The notes under the pieces: model-generated
What the model saw: only the letters and a program-made list of their open reading frames with translations
The model's database searches: none
What the model was told of the DNA's origin: nothing
Program-made: the position numbers and the translations under genes
Shown: positions 1 through 6,637 of the stretch, in pieces
Numbering within the stretch: position 1 is the stretch's first letter
Layout of the letters: every line of letters begins with the position of its first letter
NCBI GenBank assembly: GCA_038247995.1
Contig: JBBRUG010000328.1
Coordinates: forward strand, 1-6,637
From: JBBRUG01 sp038247995
GTDB taxonomy: Bacteria; Chloroflexota; Chloroflexia; Chloroflexales; Chloroflexaceae
Direction of reading: 5' to 3'
DNA: 6,637 nucleotides

Positions 1-1864
1 GAATCGGCGTGAGAAAGGGGAACTGTTCAAACTGTTCGCCTACATCCAACTCATCGCGTACCCAGGCGGTGAATTCCGCAAGGTTGGGCTGGATCAGGTC
101 AGCGTAGCGCTGGGCGATCAGGCGCACCTGACGAGTTGCCGCCTCCGCACGTTCGCCATGCTCAGCGTCGTCGACTGTGCGGATTGCCTTGGCAATATCT
201 TCCAGGCGGGTCAGTCGGCTCGGCCGCTGGATGTCGGGCGTGCCGGCGCCTACAATATGACATAGCTGGGCGTTCCGGCAACAGTCGCGCTCCAAGCTGA
301 CGATATCGACCCGCCAGGGGCCGATGTGCGGCTTTGGGCAGAGGAGCATTGTATCGAGCGCTGTCTCTGCGGGCGTATCAGCCGGGGTAAGGGCGGAACC
401 ATCGCGATGGCGTAGCGCCTCCATACCCGCAAGTGCACCGTGGGCGTTGACCGTCAGGCCATCGAGAAACACGCCGTGGCAACGGATCACGGCCGGCGTA
501 CGGAGGCGCTGGTGGGCATCAGTGAGCAGGGCCAGCAGCGTTGTGCGCAGCTTCGATTCTTCACCGGGAAGTGCCGGCGGCACCTGAGCGACGTGTACCT
601 GCTGATCGGGGACGAGGGTTTGATTACGCACCGGATCGGGGGCCAGCAGATACTCCGGGGTTAGCTCACTCCGTTCTTTGAGAAAAGCAAACAGGAGCAC
701 GCCATAGGCCTCGCCCAGCAGACTCAAGTCGGCGATCATGCGCTTGATTGGTGTCGCGGGGGCGGTATCGCTTTCACGCTCACGATAATACTTGGCGTCC
801 CAGATCACCCCCGGCTCGCGCCAGATTTCCGTATCCCCGTCGCGGACGCTGGCTCGCGGTGGGTCGGTTCGCCAGAGATAGAAGTCTGGGCGTACCCCCG
901 GCACCCGACGCGCGTCTCCGCGCTGGACGCTCCAGGCCGCAACCGGCTGCGGCACGGCCTGGTCGTGGTAAAGCACATAGCTGCATCCCTCCCACTGAAA
1001 GCGTAACCTCAGCGGTCGCAGCGCGAGATCTTCTGGGCCACAACACCCTTCGGTGCGCAACAGATCGGCAAGCTCGAAGAAGATCCAGAGCTGGTAGAGC
1101 CGATTGTCGGCATCCGGGTCAGCGCCGAACGCTGTTGTATGTACCGCCGGGGCGTCACGTTGGCCCAGGGTGAGCTGCTGCAAGCGCCGACGCCATGCGA
1201 GCAGGTCATCGTAGGCGCTGTTACGGCCTGGAACGAGCCCACGAGCAACTTGCCGCTCAAGTTCGGATGGGGTAGTGCCGACTCGCCCCTCGACGATCTC
1301 GCTTGACGCTCGCTCCAGCCCGGCAAATTGCGGGAACACAAGTTCGCGAGTACAGGCTCCAATAATTTCCTGCAAGGGGTGGCGCAGCGCTTGGGCGCGA
1401 TCCTGGGTCGCCTCAGTGTCGAGCACACGCTGCACTGCTGCCCGGTATTCAATAAGTGTTACAACGGCAAGCAGGTTCTCCGGGGTCGCGAAGTGGCGTC
1501 TGCGTTGGCGAGTTTGCACTTCGAGCGGCGGCTCACCCGGATGATTGCGCAGGCTGGTACTGAACGTTCGCGACCAGTCGATCCGGCCCCGTGGGGGCAG
1601 CGATTCAACATGCACTTCGCGGGGGGCTACGAAACTGAGTCGACGCTTGATGCGGGGGATGATGCTGGCAAAAAGCTCTTCGCGCAGGTAAAACAGGACG
1701 GCGAGTTCACGATAGCGGCGCAGCCGTGGATCATCGAGCCCTTCAGCAACCCGCTCAGCGAACGTTTTTCCAAAACGCGGGGCATCATAGCGCAGGAGGA
1801 GTTCCACCAGACGGCCTTGCATCACGTGGAATGCTTCGCGCTCGCGGGGGGTGACGGCGCCCAT
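1..1864 (-). CDS. DUF2357/McrC-like PD-(D/E)XK nuclease, 3' end outside window
   Basis: Probable nuclease subunit partnering the McrB-like motor encoded immediately upstream, acting on cytoplasmic DNA. The frame is open for 621 codons from ATG at 1864 to the window edge, so the C-terminus is missing. Residues about 80-160 look like the DUF2357/McrC N-terminal region: a GRIDW motif at 93-97 and an ENLL helix near 129-132. A helix NRLYQLWIFFEL (254-265) would supply the first nuclease glutamate, E264. The core follows as RPDFYL (D327) and, 29 residues on, WDAKYY (D356, K358), a textbook PD-(D/E)XK spacing. These residues are seen; catalysis is inferred. After the core there is a long extension (about 400-621) that I do not recognise; it holds Cys/His residues C509, H513, C528, C529, C535 and H536. 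The start is supported by GAGGG seven bases upstream and by lying one base after the preceding stop, which suggests translational coupling. Alternatives: an McrC homologue proper or another nuclease with a DUF2357-like N-terminus. Confidence 0.85.
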   Translation of the reverse strand, partial: MGAVTPREREAFHVMQGRLVELLLRYDAPRFGKTFAERVAEGLDDPRLRRYRELAVLFYLREELFASIIPRIKRRLSFVAPREVHVESLPPRGRIDWSRTFSTSLRNHPGEPPLEVQTRQRRRHFATPENLLAVVTLIEYRAAVQRVLDTEATQDRAQALRHPLQEIIGACTRELVFPQFAGLERASSEIVEGRVGTTPSELERQVARGLVPGRNSAYDDLLAWRRRLQQLTLGQRDAPAVHTTAFGADPDADNRLYQLWIFFELADLLRTEGCCGPEDLALRPLRLRFQWEGCSYVLYHDQAVPQPVAAWSVQRGDARRVPGVRPDFYLWRTDPPRASVRDGDTEIWREPGVIWDAKYYRERESDTAPATPIKRMIADLSLLGEAYGVLLFAFLKERSELTPEYLLAPDPVRNQTLVPDQQVHVAQVPPALPGEESKLRTTLLALLTDAHQRLRTPAVIRCHGVFLDGLTVNAHGALAGMEALRHRDGSALTPADTPAETALDTMLLCPKPHIGPWRVDIVSLERDCCRNAQLCHIVGAGTPDIQRPSRLTRLEDIAKAIRTVDDAEHGERAEAATRQVRLIAQRYADLIQPNLAEFTAWVRDELDVGEQFEQFPFLTPI

Positions 1865-1865
1865 G

Positions 1866-4800
1866 TTATAACCCTCGTTCGCCGATGAGATCGCGTAGCC
1901 GCCGCCGGAACACACTATCAGCACCGAGCGTAAGCGGTGCACCACAGGCGAAGACCCGCGCGATTTGCTCAGCGCTCAGCGGCGTCTCATCACGCGCTAT
2001 GGTCGCCCGGCGCGTGGCGCTGCGCTGCCGTTCCCCTTCTTGCAACGCTCCCCGGAGCGCCAGACGGCGTGGAGTCTGAAGATCAGCCAGATATGTGTTC
2101 ACGGCGGTTGCGCATTGCTCTGCGTTTTCCGCATGATCGATGTAGGCCTCGATGATCTGTTGCTCATCGCCGGTAAGCACCTGAAGCTGATCCGCCAGAG
2201 CGTCGGCGAGGGCAGTGTCGAGGGCTTCTTCCCACGGCATACCCACCAGGACGCCCGCAAACATGTTGGTATGGAGCGCGACAAGCTGGGCCGTGCCGAG
2301 CTGGCGAAAGACGCGGATTGCGTCGAAGAGACGCCAGAGGTTGTCCAGCGCGATGGCAGGATCGCTATCGGCCGGCGCATCGACCGCGTAGCCGGGAGCG
2401 CCGTTGTACTCCCCAGGATGCACATGGAGTTGCGCCCAGCGATAGGCAGGCGGATCACCGGCAACGTCAATCGCAGTAAACTGCTGGGCCGCCAGCCGCT
2501 TGAGGGCTTGAGCTGCGGCAATGCCGCGCTCTTGCAACGCCAGGAGCGGCGAGGGGGGCGGAACATCAATAAAGTCGAAACGCCGTTTGATTGCCTCGCT
2601 CATTTGGTTGAGAAAGTGCCGGTCAAAGGAGTTGAGTGTCCCGATGATGCGGAAGTCGGGGGGCAGCGGCAGATCGCGGGTCGTTCCATCGGCGATCGGA
2701 ACGGAAAGGACGGCATGCTCGCCGCCGCTCAGGGTGGTGAGCAGTCCGCCGAAGGCGGCATCGACCGGCGCGCGAGTGAATTCATCGATCACCAACCAGA
2801 CCCCGCGGTAGCGCGCTTGTTCGTTGCGGTAGTCCACCCGTCGCGGCATCTGTGCCTGCAATGGGAGCCGTCGACCGGCGTCGGTACCTTCGTAGTGTTG
2901 CAGGATCGCCCGTGTGAGTGCACCATATTGGATTGTGTAGCTCAGCTTCTTGTCTGCGTCGAGTTGGGGGGCGATGCCCCCAACAACATCGCGCACACCC
3001 CAGTCCTCGGTCGCTGTCACTACGAGGGCCGCATAGCCGTGGCGCTGTTCACGGGTCACCAAGGCCGGCGGCTGATCGAGATGGCTCGTAAGCCGCGTAA
3101 ACGCTTGCTCTTCCTCTTCCCAAATCAGGCGCGGCAGACGCCGTGCTAGTTCCGTTTTGCCGGTCCCCGGCGGGCCGCTCAAGATAACATGGCGTCCGGC
3201 CATAAGCGAACGATAGATCCGGCGGACGATCTGGGGATCGATGAGCAGATCCCGGCTAAGCGCACGAAGTGCAGCATCAAGATCGCGGGAAGCGGGGAGC
3301 GGGCCCTGAGCGGGATGCAGGTCGGTCTTGAGGTTTTGCTCCAGCTCTGCGATCAGTGTGTGCAGAAAGGCGTTGAGCGCCAGCGTTGCCGGATCAGTGG
3401 CCGGACGCGGCTCCAATGCACCGTCGCTACCGAGCCATGTGCCTTGCGCTTCGTCGTACTGCACCAGTCCGGCGTCACGATACCAGGCCAAGAGCCGATA
3501 CTGATCGTCGCCGAGTTCCGGGGCAAATGTATTGCTTGGCTGCGGGGCGGTTGCCGCGCGCAGCCGGGGAAGAATCGTGCGCGCCGGCAGCGTGTAGGTA
3601 TCTGCCGAACCCTCAACCGGTATCAGCAGGGCGAGAACGGCGAGTCGACGCAGGGCCGTTCGATCGCCCTGGGTGTGTTCCCAGGGCACATATTGGTCAT
3701 CGCCAAGCGTGCGGAGGAGGCGCAGGCGGCGCAGATCTTCGATCAGACCGTCAATATCGACCAGCGGGTTGAGTGTGGCGTCGTGGCGTTGTGCCGCCGC
3801 CAGCACTTCGGCGGCGCTGATCAGCGTCGGCGTTAACTGCTGGGCAAACGCGCAATAGACGCCGAGCCGTTGCCAGGCGGCGGGCAGGCGCGTCTCGGTC
3901 GTCGGGGTTCCGACATCATCGACGCCGAGCAGCGTCAGCAACTCTGCATAGTCCTCCCGCGTGAGCGGTGCGACCGTCTGGGGGTTTTTGAGCCGGTTGT
4001 ACAGTGTCGTGTGGTCGGGTTGCTTGAGCTCGTCGAGGAGCCGCACCGGCGCATCGGGGCTGTCGGCCCAGGCCACGCCGAGGCGCCGACGGTACGCACC
4101 GCCAAAGAGTGCGGCCGCCGCACCCGTGGGTGGCTGATCAGCCCGGAACGGCTCGGTCACAACCCCGATGCTGCCGATCGTGCCGCCCTGGACATAGGCG
4201 ACAATGCGGTCGCCGGCTTTGATGCGATGGAAGCGCTTCAGGCTCTGATCCGTCGATCCCTCATCAAAATCAACGCCGATTGTGCGCTGCTGAAAGGCAT
4301 CGGGCCAGAAGCTCCGTGGGAAGTGGATCCGCCAGAAGTGGGCATCCGGGGCGGCATAGAGCGTCGGATGCCAGGGTTCCGGTGCAAGATCGGGGTCTGG
4401 TTGCTCACGCGCAAGCTGTTGGGCCGTCGCGATGATCGGCAGAAAATGAGCCGGCTCGATCTCGCGAATGGCATACCAGTTGAAGGCCTTCTTTAGCCCC
4501 TCCGCAAGCCACGGAATTTGCTTCACCAGGGTCTGCGCGTTGCCCCTAAGCTCAAGGTGCGCCGGGAACTCGTGGTGCTCAAGGTGCATGGTCCAGCGGG
4601 TGGCGTTCTCTTCGCCCGGTTCCTCATAAACCTCATGCACCCTGGCCCAGGCGGTGAACGCGTACGCCGGACCCGGGCGGTAGATCACCAGGTAGACCGG
4701 CGGGCCACCTGAGCGGAAGGCCTGAAGTGCTGAGGCGAGCCGCTTTGGCTCACCAGAGGCGTCGGTGGTAAACGCGTAGGACTGGCCGTAGCTCTGCGAT

Positions 4801-4949
4801 GGAGAATCCTGCCCGTGAATGACCACGAAGGCTTTGCCGTCAATTGGCATTGGCGGCCAGGTTACAGCGTGAGCGTCCTGCGCCCCGCCGCCTTCCCCGG
4901 CAGGGGTAGTGTGTGTGGTGTCAGTTATTGTCGGGCGTGGGTCGCTCAC
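1866..4949 (-). CDS. McrB-like AAA+ NTPase with EVE/PUA-like reader domains
   Basis: Large motor protein (1027 aa) of McrBC type, expected to form a ring, recognise DNA through its N-terminal half and drive the nuclease encoded next. Residues 1-35 look disordered. Residues about 38-135 form a beta-rich, possibly PUA-like segment (VYLVIYRPG near 85-93). Residues 204-270 resemble an EVE domain: FWRI (205-208), IGVDF (224-228), AGDRIVAYV (245-253), GSIGVVTEPF (259-268). Residues about 355-515 are helical and look like tandem winged helices, each with an LGDDQY string (415-420, 479-484). The AAA+ core follows: Walker A GPPGTGKT (592-599), Walker B LVIDE (719-723), sensor 1 GTLNSFDR (N773) and KRRF (R789, R790), then an Arg-rich helical C-terminus. 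The N-x-x-D-R...RRF pattern is the McrB-subfamily layout, but the usual MNTAD is replaced by LNSFD, so GTP rather than ATP use is uncertain. The GTG start is supported by AAGGAG six bases upstream. Reader-domain labels are inference; the AAA+ call is firm. Confidence 0.9.
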   Translation of the reverse strand: MSDPRPTITDTTHTTPAGEGGGAQDAHAVTWPPMPIDGKAFVVIHGQDSPSQSYGQSYAFTTDASGEPKRLASALQAFRSGGPPVYLVIYRPGPAYAFTAWARVHEVYEEPGEENATRWTMHLEHHEFPAHLELRGNAQTLVKQIPWLAEGLKKAFNWYAIREIEPAHFLPIIATAQQLAREQPDPDLAPEPWHPTLYAAPDAHFWRIHFPRSFWPDAFQQRTIGVDFDEGSTDQSLKRFHRIKAGDRIVAYVQGGTIGSIGVVTEPFRADQPPTGAAAALFGGAYRRRLGVAWADSPDAPVRLLDELKQPDHTTLYNRLKNPQTVAPLTREDYAELLTLLGVDDVGTPTTETRLPAAWQRLGVYCAFAQQLTPTLISAAEVLAAAQRHDATLNPLVDIDGLIEDLRRLRLLRTLGDDQYVPWEHTQGDRTALRRLAVLALLIPVEGSADTYTLPARTILPRLRAATAPQPSNTFAPELGDDQYRLLAWYRDAGLVQYDEAQGTWLGSDGALEPRPATDPATLALNAFLHTLIAELEQNLKTDLHPAQGPLPASRDLDAALRALSRDLLIDPQIVRRIYRSLMAGRHVILSGPPGTGKTELARRLPRLIWEEEEQAFTRLTSHLDQPPALVTREQRHGYAALVVTATEDWGVRDVVGGIAPQLDADKKLSYTIQYGALTRAILQHYEGTDAGRRLPLQAQMPRRVDYRNEQARYRGVWLVIDEFTRAPVDAAFGGLLTTLSGGEHAVLSVPIADGTTRDLPLPPDFRIIGTLNSFDRHFLNQMSEAIKRRFDFIDVPPPSPLLALQERGIAAAQALKRLAAQQFTAIDVAGDPPAYRWAQLHVHPGEYNGAPGYAVDAPADSDPAIALDNLWRLFDAIRVFRQLGTAQLVALHTNMFAGVLVGMPWEEALDTALADALADQLQVLTGDEQQIIEAYIDHAENAEQCATAVNTYLADLQTPRRLALRGALQEGERQRSATRRATIARDETPLSAEQIARVFACGAPLTLGADSVFRRRLRDLIGERGL
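1872..1876 (-). promoter_or_regulatory. Ribosome binding site for the DUF2357 nuclease gene
   Basis: GAGGG on the minus strand, seven bases before the ATG at 1864. It lies inside the last codons of the McrB-like gene, whose TAA ends one base before this ATG. It decides the start and implies that ribosomes finishing the motor gene re-initiate on the nuclease gene, keeping the two subunits in proportion. Confidence 0.6.
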
Positions 4950-4955
4950 AGGAGG

Positions 4956-4961
4956 CTCCTT
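4956..4961 (-). promoter_or_regulatory. Strong ribosome binding site for the McrB-like GTG start
   Basis: AAGGAG on the minus strand, six bases before GTG at 4949. No ATG competes at this position, so the motif fixes the start at GTG. The five-base arms AGGAG and CTCCT flank a single C here, so the site is also a short inverted repeat. A one-base loop cannot form a hairpin in RNA, so this is probably incidental. Confidence 0.7.
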
Positions 4962-4996
4962 GGAGATGCCGATACCGCGTGGCAGCCTACGCCAGA

Positions 4997-5018
4997 GCGC
5001 CGCAACTGAAGCGGGCGC
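4997..5018 (-). other. Possible RNA hairpin in the brxL to McrB-like gap
   Basis: The 84 bases between the BrxL-like stop and the McrB-like GTG hold no gene. In the transcript, GCGCC-(bulged C)-GC pairs with GCGGCGC around the seven-base loop TTCAGTT. Competing pairings exist just upstream: AACTGA with TCAGTT, and CGCCGC with GCGGCG. No run of U follows, so it is not an intrinsic terminator. It could stabilise transcript ends or tune read-through between the two genes, or it may be chance in GC-rich DNA. I see no promoter in the gap. Confidence 0.3.
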
Positions 5019-5033
5019 ACGCGGCGATCAGTT

Positions 5034-6545
5034 TCAAGCGTCGTTCAGATGAACGGTGATCATTTCTCCGCTTGCCAGATCAATGTAGTGCATTTCGGTC
5101 AGCGGGAATTCCTGGGGGCTGATGCGATGAAGCTGGACACGCACGCGCAGGCGCAGTTCAATCGCCAGCTCCAGCAGCAGTTGGGCATCTGCTTTGCTCA
5201 TGCGCCCATCGGGGAAGATGAGCTTCGTCAGACCCGAGAAGCTCCGGTTGATGCTGCGCATATCGCGGGCGCTCCACTCGCGACCGGGGGCCTCGAACCA
5301 TTCTTGCCAGAGGGCGCCGTAGCGCGCGATCCGCCGCATCTCGCGATGAAACAACTCGCTGACATAGTCGAGGATAAAGCCCACATGCCCCGTGATCAGG
5401 TCCGGCGTTAACTTGGGCAACTCCCAGCCGGGCAGATACGCCGCCCAACGGTCGTGGAAGGCGGTGTCGTCGGCAACGCTGGGCGGAAGCGGTTTAAACA
5501 GGTGGTCAGCAACTGCGCCGCTGCGGGGGTCGAAGTTGATGTTGCCGTTGAAGACAAAGCCTGCCTCGCCGGTTACCGTCATCAGGCCGCGATTGATCTG
5601 CCCGGCCTCCATGTAGTTTTTGTAGAGGTTCTTGTCATCGTCGGCGTTGAAGCTACTCTCGGCGATCTCGTCAAAGCCGACCACATCACGCTGGGCGACC
5701 AGCCCCGGGCGCGGCGGGCTGGCGTTGGAGACAAACAGCTTAGGCACCGTCACCTGGCCGCCGGCGAGCAGAGTGCCGTAGGGGCTGAACTCGGTAAAGC
5801 AGAATGACTTGCCGGTCTGGCGCGGGCCGAGTTCGATCATATGGTAGTTCTGCTCAACCAGGGGGATGAGCCGAACCAGGTAGAGCAGCTTCACGCGCTG
5901 CGTGAGACGCGAGTCGTTTGGCTCATAGCCCATGGTGCGAATCAGTGCGTCGATCCACTCGTCGCGGCTGAAGCGGGCGCGGGCGGCGCAATAGTCGTCG
6001 AGACTCACCTGGCCTACCTGCACCGGTTCGAGCCGCGTAATGACGAATGGGTAGGTCTTGGTGCCATAGCGAATGGTGTCGTCGTAGGTAACCAGAATGT
6101 TCGACCAGACGCCCGCCATCAGCAGCCGCTCGTACTTCTGCACCAGCTCCGGTCGGATGTTCACGTTGCGGATGTTGGCGGTAGCCAGGGTTGCCCAGTA
6201 CACGCCGCTGTCGAGCTTCTCGTTCAGCTCGACTTTGACCATATCGATGATCCGCCGCGGCGGCCGCTCGCGAATGTTGGCCTTGATGACCTCGGTTTCG
6301 TCGCCACGCGGAATATAGGCGGCAACCTCCTCGCGTACCAGTTCCAGCCCCTCGCGGACGTCACGGTTATCAAAGAGATTAGCACAGTACTTCCCGAGCA
6401 TAAATTCGATCACGTATGACGGGGCTTTGCTCATGCCGCGTATGGCCTGGGTCAGATCTTTGCGCATCACCAGGCCGGGGAAGGCCTCAAAGAGGCGCTG
6501 GTCGAGGGCATCGGGGACAAATTGTTCAGTAATCGGAATCGACAT
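5034..6545 (-). CDS. brxL: BrxL-like AAA+ protein without the Lon-like domain
   Basis: Member of the BrxL (TIGR02688) family, the AAA+ effector of BREX phage-defence systems. BREX type 1 BrxL is described as a DNA-binding, ring-forming ATPase related in fold to MCM helicases and needed for phage exclusion. Recognisable BrxL features, in order: FMLGKYC (48-54) followed by the REGLELV helix; the RIIDMVKVELNEK segment (98-110); LGPRQTGKS (239-247, Walker A with K246, S247); SGG-like AGGQVTV (261-267); DVVGFDE (287-293, Walker B with D292, E293); VFNGNI (331-336, sensor-1 Asn); DDTAFHDR (359-366); YLPGWE (370-375); SGLTKLIFP (437-445); and YIDL (487-490). The protein ends 13 residues after YIDL. 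BREX type 1 BrxL is roughly 680 residues and continues there into a Lon-like domain, which is absent here. Only 84 bases separate this stop from the next gene, so the domain is missing, not frameshifted. The ATG has AGGAG nine bases upstream. Identity is confident; the role in this operon is inferred. Confidence 0.92.
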   Translation of the reverse strand: MSIPITEQFVPDALDQRLFEAFPGLVMRKDLTQAIRGMSKAPSYVIEFMLGKYCANLFDNRDVREGLELVREEVAAYIPRGDETEVIKANIRERPPRRIIDMVKVELNEKLDSGVYWATLATANIRNVNIRPELVQKYERLLMAGVWSNILVTYDDTIRYGTKTYPFVITRLEPVQVGQVSLDDYCAARARFSRDEWIDALIRTMGYEPNDSRLTQRVKLLYLVRLIPLVEQNYHMIELGPRQTGKSFCFTEFSPYGTLLAGGQVTVPKLFVSNASPPRPGLVAQRDVVGFDEIAESSFNADDDKNLYKNYMEAGQINRGLMTVTGEAGFVFNGNINFDPRSGAVADHLFKPLPPSVADDTAFHDRWAAYLPGWELPKLTPDLITGHVGFILDYVSELFHREMRRIARYGALWQEWFEAPGREWSARDMRSINRSFSGLTKLIFPDGRMSKADAQLLLELAIELRLRVRVQLHRISPQEFPLTEMHYIDLASGEMITVHLNDA

Positions 6546-6554
6546 AGGGTAGCG

Positions 6555-6559
6555 CTCCT
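6555..6559 (-). promoter_or_regulatory. Ribosome binding site for the BrxL-like gene
   Basis: AGGAG on the minus strand, nine bases before ATG at 6545. It overlaps the TAG stop of the upstream gene at 6558-6560, leaving only 12 bases between the two coding regions. This supports one transcript with linked translation. Confidence 0.55.
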
Positions 6560-6637
6560 ACCAGCCCTCGCCAGCATCGGTCTGGCGCAGTTCGATCATA
6601 AGTTTGCTTGGCACACCGGCGAGCACGGCGTCGGTAC
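6558..6637 (-). CDS. C-terminal tail of an unrecognised upstream gene
   Basis: An open frame enters from the right edge and ends at TAG (6558-6560) after 25 visible residues. The tail includes the segment GVPSKLMIELRQTD and ends in GEGW, which is too short to assign to a family. The case for a real gene is its position: same strand, 12 bases before the BrxL-like ATG, with its stop overlapping that gene's ribosome binding site. In BREX types 1 and 4 the gene before brxL is pglZ, so a PglZ-type phosphatase is a reasonable guess from gene order alone; nothing in these residues confirms it. Confidence 0.55.
   Translation of the reverse strand, partial: TDAVLAGVPSKLMIELRQTDAGEGW

Noticed and set aside
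748..1173. A 141-codon plus-strand open frame
   Set aside because: It is antisense to the PD-(D/E)XK core; its Arg/Pro/Ala-rich translation is typical of a shadow frame.
1009..1452. A 147-codon minus-strand open frame
   Set aside because: It is on the same strand as the nuclease gene but in a different frame and inside it. The nuclease frame is open across the whole stretch and carries the conserved motifs.
1..1864. A frameshifted or decayed nuclease gene, suspected because no long stop-terminated frame is found here
   Set aside because: Translating the minus strand from ATG 1864 gives an uninterrupted frame to the window edge with an intact active site; only the stop codon lies outside.
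1965..3149. A 394-codon plus-strand open frame opposite the McrB-like gene
   Set aside because: It lies wholly antisense to the clearly conserved AAA+ core (Walker A, Walker B, sensor 1). Its translation shows no recognisable domain. Long antisense frames are common opposite GC-rich genes.
3189..4496. Plus-strand open frames of 215 and 208 codons
   Set aside because: Both are antisense shadows of the reader and winged-helix part of the McrB-like gene, without recognisable motifs.
4997..5018. Intrinsic transcription terminator after brxL
   Set aside because: The hairpin is weak and is not followed by a U tract; the next gene begins shortly after it with a strong ribosome binding site.
4997..5030. 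H-type RNA pseudoknot from the interleaved complementary hexamers
   Set aside because: The linker between the second strand of stem 1 and the second strand of stem 2 is zero bases, too short to cross a 6-bp stem. The pairings are more likely mutually exclusive or coincidental.
5841..6419. A 192-codon plus-strand open frame
   Set aside because: It is antisense to the conserved N-terminal half of the BrxL-like gene and has no domain-like pattern.

Overview
The window is GC-rich bacterial DNA (about 60% by eye) carrying four tightly packed genes, all read on the minus strand, with no RNA genes, CRISPR array or insertion sequence. Nothing identifies the species. The protein style would suit a filamentous Chloroflexota or another GC-rich environmental bacterium, but that is a weak guess.

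In transcription order (right to left) the layout is: (1) the last 25 codons of an unrecognised gene (6558-6637); (2) a complete BrxL-type AAA+ protein of 503 residues (5034-6545), which has the BrxL N-terminal and ATPase regions but stops where BREX type 1 BrxL would continue into its Lon-like C-terminal domain; (3) an 84-base gap with a weak hairpin; (4) a complete 1027-residue McrB-like AAA+ protein (1866-4949, GTG start) with EVE/PUA-like reader domains and probable winged-helix segments ahead of the motor; (5) a DUF2357/McrC-like PD-(D/E)XK nuclease (1-1864) that starts one base after the McrB-like stop and runs off the left edge. This last gene is open for all 621 codons in the window. 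It has no stop codon here, so a stop-to-stop ORF search misses it.

The set reads as an anti-phage or anti-foreign-DNA operon. The McrB-like motor and the DUF2357 nuclease form a McrBC-style pair: reader domains to sense a modified base or an end, an NTPase ring to translocate, and a nuclease to cut. A short BrxL, otherwise a BREX effector, is wired directly upstream. The joining of a BREX-type ATPase to a McrBC-type restriction pair is the most interesting point. Whether it is a separate system or an accessory module of a larger BREX-like island depends on the genes just outside both edges.
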